Source: Chlamydiales bacterium (GTDB lineage: Bacteria > Chlamydiota > Chlamydiia > Chlamydiales > JAACFD01). From it: a DNA stretch of 16,949 nucleotides. The stretch's first letter is position 1; each line of letters opens with the position of its first letter. The stretch spans positions 1 to 16,949 of the forward strand of contig JAACFD010000015.1 in the NCBI GenBank assembly GCA_009937555.1. Reading direction: 5' to 3'. The notes under the pieces are model-generated. The model was not told where the DNA came from. It saw only the letters and a program-made list of their open reading frames with translations, and searched no databases. Positions 14,901 to 16,949 of the stretch are shown here, piece after piece. A program made the position numbers and the translations under genes.

Positions 14901-16949
14901 TTAGTTTAATACCTATTTCAGTTTCTGAAGTGAGGTTTTCACCTAAAGCAAGTTGCTCTTCTTCTGTTAATACTGAGTTCCCTACTAACTCTAGAGTTCC
15001 TTCACTTGCTTCAATACTTCCATTGATATCAATCCCTGTTTTAGCAACAGCTTTTAAATTTCTAAAGCTTGAAGACTCAGCTCCTACTAGAGGATCCTCT
15101 CCTTCTGCAGCAACTTCTTTACCAATGATAATTTTAGAGTCGTAACCTCTAGCAATCAGGTTTACCTGACCTATATTAGCACTATCTTCTGATGTCACAC
15201 CAGCAACAGCTAGCTCTTTGTTCTCTATTCCACCAAGATTTAAGGTATCTGCTGTGATATTTTCTAGCTCATCGCCATCTAAGTTAAATGTACGTGTTGC
15301 CAGACCTAGTCCAATAGACTTGTCTTCACCTGCTACTTTTTGTACGCTAAGGTTAACTGTTGCTTCTGAAGCATCTATATCTCCATTTAGTGCTATATCA
15401 GAAGCCTGAATATTTAAGTTATTGCCCTGGGTATCTAGTGTCTTATCAGCTGCAAGCTCAAAACTACCTACACCATCTGCATTAGTATCAGCTTCTATAG
15501 TTAAGTCGCTATCTAGTAAAAAGTCTGCTAAAATTAGTGTGCTTTCAACTGAATCTAGTGAAATGTTTGATCGGCCTAAGATCTGCCCTGATTCTGTCTC
15601 TAGCTTCAGTTCTTTTGCTGAGCTTAGTGTTTTGTCAGCAAATATCTCTAATTTGTCGCCTCCAGCATCAGCCGTATCATCAGCATCTGCATTTAGCGCT
15701 AGGTCACCAACTGTAGTTGTTACATTAACTTCAACTTTAATTCCATCATCAGCTTTAGCTTCAAGAGCTGTAAAGCTAGAGTCATTAGTAGCAAAAGTAA
15801 TGCTTTCACCGTTAGCTGTAGCATCTAGTGACCACTGGTCAATATTAGCGCCATCAAGCTCTTCAATATTGTTAACTGTAATACTTCCTGATTCAGCCCC
15901 GCCAATTACTAACTTTTCAGTAGTAATTCGAGAGATTTCAGTTTTTGATAAACTTAAGTCACTTTCAGTATCACCAATACCTACATCTTGATTTAAAGTT
16001 GGCGTGATGCTTACTTGTTTAGCTTCTAACTCACCATATAAGCTAACATCATCAGCTTGTAGCGAAATGTTGGTAGCTGAAGTAAGCTTTTCACCTGTAG
16101 ATATTGAGAACTCACCAGCTCCATCATCATTTTCATCTGCTGATAGGTTAACATCTCCTGAAGCTGTTACATCACCTCTTATAGTGATGTCCTCATTAGC
16201 AGTTAAATCAGCTTGATTTAAGCTAACTGCTTCACTTCTTACATCAATACTTCTTAGAGCTGTTGCGCTTAAGTTAGCACCTAGCTCAACATCACCAATC
16301 AGAGTGATGTCTCTATCTGCTTCTAAATCGATACTTCCAGTACTTGTTACTTTTCCTGTCTCAGCTCTGAGCTGTAGATCTTGAGCAGATTTAAACTCAA
16401 CTCCATCAGCTATAGTAAGTGAATCATCCGAATCAGCAGTTTCATCAATATCAGCATTTAAGATTAAATCACCTTGAGTAGTGGTTAGATTCACATCTAC
16501 TGTAATGCCATCGTCAGCCTTAGCAGTTACACGGTTAAAAGTTGAAGCAGCTGTTTCAAAATTTATTCTAGCGTCATCTCTAGTTGCATCTAACGTTAGC
16601 ATCCCCTGCAGCTCATCACTATCTGCAGCTTCTATATTATTTACCGTAATATCACCAGAAGTAGCATCACCAATTTGTGTTGTGCCACCTACAGCCATAC
16701 GTGATAGCTCACCTTTTGATATATCATAATCCTTATCTGCATTACCAAGACCTATTGAACCGCCGTCAGAGACTAATAATTTTAGATTCCCTGTTCCTGT
16801 ATCTAGATTACCACTGAAAATTAAGTCATTAGCAGTTACACTTACGTCTGCATCTTGAACATTCATTTCATATCCAGACACATAGGTAAAGTTACCTTCT
16901 CCATCTTTATTACTATCTGCTTCAATAGTTAGGTCTCCAGCAGCATTAA
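11971..16949 (-). CDS. giant cysteine-free beta-repeat surface/secreted protein, filamentous-haemagglutinin-like (N-terminus outside window)
   Basis: The frame is open from the right edge to the stop at 11973-11971, so at least 1,658 residues are encoded and the true start lies outside; the GTG at 16881 is only the first internal start. From the edge to about 12755 the sequence is a long series of short beta-strand repeats rich in Asp, Thr, Ser, Ala and Gly, with phrases such as GDLTIEAD, LDISANDV-type strands and ELSRxxxxxxxIGxxxSGxITVNNI. This pattern is known from FHA-like beta-helix proteins. I see no cysteine and one tryptophan, as expected for an exported adhesin. Residues after 12753 form a 260-residue acidic, Ser/Thr-rich, probably disordered tail. 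No C-terminal autotransporter barrel or LPxTG is visible. A two-partner-secretion exoprotein or a type I substrate is possible. Function as adhesin or surface fibre is inferred. Confidence 0.85.
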   Translation of the reverse strand, partial: NAAGDLTIEADSNKDGEGNFTYVSGYEMNVQDADVSVTANDLIFSGNLDTGTGNLKLLVSDGGSIGLGNADKDYDISKGELSRMAVGGTTQIGDATSGDITVNNIEAADSDELQGMLTLDATRDDARINFETAASTFNRVTAKADDGITVDVNLTTTQGDLILNADIDETADSDDSLTIADGVEFKSAQDLQLRAETGKVTSTGSIDLEADRDITLIGDVELGANLSATALRSIDVRSEAVSLNQADLTANEDITIRGDVTASGDVNLSADENDDGAGEFSISTGEKLTSATNISLQADDVSLYGELEAKQVSITPTLNQDVGIGDTESDLSLSKTEISRITTEKLVIGGAESGSITVNNIEELDGANIDQWSLDATANGESITFATNDSSFTALEAKADDGIKVEVNVTTTVGDLALNADADDTADAGGDKLEIFADKTLSSAKELKLETESGQILGRSNISLDSVESTLILADFLLDSDLTIEADTNADGVGSFELAADKTLDTQGNNLNIQASDIALNGDIDASEATVNLSVQKVAGEDKSIGLGLATRTFNLDGDELENITADTLNLGGIENKELAVAGVTSEDSANIGQVNLIARGYDSKIIIGKEVAAEGEDPLVGAESSSFRNLKAVAKTGIDINGSIEASEGTLELVGNSVLTEEEQLALGENLTSETEIGIKLTADTTLTAKTDLTLEAVGKGIRGSGALNLNAENDITVKSQLASKGVVSVTADSEGNGAGDLTFASAVSTSGKDLVISANDVVIEGPVVAQGAKISFRSSDGEDIFLGGVEPVAVEGEPAVEGLHISATELSSLKTGNLVVGDETTGNITATSLTEAATSKIDKNITLKAINDGKSVTINGEDLVVSSLDVVADNGVAVEVNLETTSGDLNIESNADGLIDGETAEKLIVAKDKTFKSTGNMQLGGKDTPGAIEFKGSATLVAGEEISITDSLKVNGEAVLEANKGITIDKNMTATKDISINADADLSSHGQLKVLGETTIIRSMEGNLTAISTDIVSEGTMRAKDKITLEASQMRDISIGNNNSGAYKLDEGEFSRLIAKNLDVSGGSFEIQGFDMSNISKQIKMEAKAPRASIKFNGNDSYVNDLVLSADKDITLAANIIADGSVFADADSNDDAIGKFTINQTKFIETNNENVEVKSAEIDLKGSLITGDGNIRLYSSNSDIMHVGDKEADLNEYLNDYGDLSSKYHLDNDEVTRLKTNKEVALGHDSTGTLIIEALYFSGPESLALETDPKDGRILFVGEPSYIDANLKARAGKDILVDADLSLNGNADFQTDLFSLTPGSNLEMLGPYELFIGAENIELRGQLNLGTAEFLFEGDLFQSNGDQEINEAISETVSKASGVASASTNPAASAAVSIVTASELGISLGSSSAGADEGSYESTAAELDLDVLEYSDFEEFGFTMDEARGSVMSGSGEFQDQDEERQDIIEDVDSGINGMEDDLFMDEAAPNDGGSDMFFNDDSGFQEQDEDRKDVIESSELEKKDSVENSGADFSTDTGGLEGASEVPAADGASKGASTTESSSAESNTSSQAGDSDTSTGTSQQESSTQSSTESSGVQSESEDQDEERKDIIEEVDLESEKSSESELESSTSSSTQESASAEQGQSGDDEDDDEGEDNKLLKKSGDKDEKNTNSE
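12151..12630 (-). repeat. three copies of a 16-residue acidic motif in the giant protein's tail
   Basis: Three 48-base units at 12583-12630, 12442-12489 and 12151-12198 encode FQDQDEERQDIIEDVD, FQEQDEDRKDVIESSE and SEDQDEERKDIIEEVD. The core is QDE(E/D)R(K/Q)D(I/V)IE. Copies are separated by 93 and 243 bases of unrelated acidic Ser/Thr-rich sequence. The codons differ between copies, so the conservation is at protein level. Confidence 0.85.
13393..16917 (-). repeat. six irregular super-repeat modules in the giant protein
   Basis: A motif of the form (S/D)I-G-G followed by LSxxELSRI and an IGxxxSGxITV block recurs, with its first codon at 16758, 15984, 15318, 14595, 13836 and 13395. An Asp-rich loop of DxNxDGxG type starts 51-57 residues earlier in each case, at 16917, 16137, 15489, 14748, 13995 (degenerate, DADLSSHG) and 13551. 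Module lengths are 258, 222, 241, 253 and 147 residues, so the fifth is about 100 residues short. Copies 1 and 2 are the most alike (ITVNNIE and KADDGI shared). Confidence 0.75.

Noticed and set aside
13940..15145. A 401-codon plus-strand open frame opposite the giant gene, plus several shorter ones at 12264-16729
   Set aside because: They mirror the repeat codons of the minus-strand gene, translate to Ser/Ala/Val-rich sequence with no family features, and lack ribosome-binding sites. The open frames follow from codon bias in Asp/Ser/Thr-rich repeats.
16879..16881. GTG as the start of the giant protein
   Set aside because: The frame stays open to the window edge and encodes another repeat loop upstream, so the real start is outside.

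Overview
The window is AT-rich bacterial DNA, most likely from a member of the Chlamydiae, probably an environmental or amoeba-associated lineage. The best clue is a 52-residue ribosomal protein L33 of chlamydial type, followed directly by a LolC/E-type permease gene and then a LolD-type ATPase gene. That neighbourhood resembles the rpmG / permease / ATPase region I recall from Chlamydia. Three consecutive small-metabolite transporters fit a host-dependent bacterium. The assignment rests on recognition, not on a database search.

Layout. Positions 1-172 hold the 5' end of an unidentified minus-strand gene that leaves the window. Positions 333-3728 carry three plus-strand transporters: a glutamate/aspartate-type cation symporter and two EamA/DMT-family transporters, the second resembling the aromatic amino-acid exporter YddG. 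rpmG (3808-3966) has a hairpin terminator folded over its stop codon. A large LolC/E-like permease (4075-6213, +) and its probable ATPase partner (6217-6927, -) meet tail to tail with three bases between them. A probable operon then runs rightward: a PAP2 phosphatase, UDP-glucose 6-dehydrogenase, a farnesyl/geranylgeranyl-type prenyl diphosphate synthase and a 642-residue membrane-anchored protein of unknown function. Convergent to it, the last 5 kb are one minus-strand reading frame that stays open to the right edge: at least 1,658 residues of a cysteine-free, beta-repeat, filamentous-haemagglutinin-like surface or secreted protein with an acidic Ser/Thr-rich tail.

How the parts fit. Most genes concern the cell envelope: nutrient uptake across the inner membrane, lipoprotein sorting (Lol), polyprenyl-phosphate and sugar-nucleotide supply (PAP2, Ugd, IspA), and a giant exported protein. 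The giant protein is the most unusual object. It is built from six irregular modules, each with an aspartate-rich DxNxDGxG-type loop (one degenerate) placed 51-57 residues before an IGxG / LSxxELSR motif. Its C-terminus has no visible beta-barrel; instead there is an acidic tail with a 16-residue motif present three times. Its N-terminus, which would show the export route, lies outside the window. I found no tRNA, rRNA, CRISPR array, insertion sequence or gene-free stretch above 300 bases.
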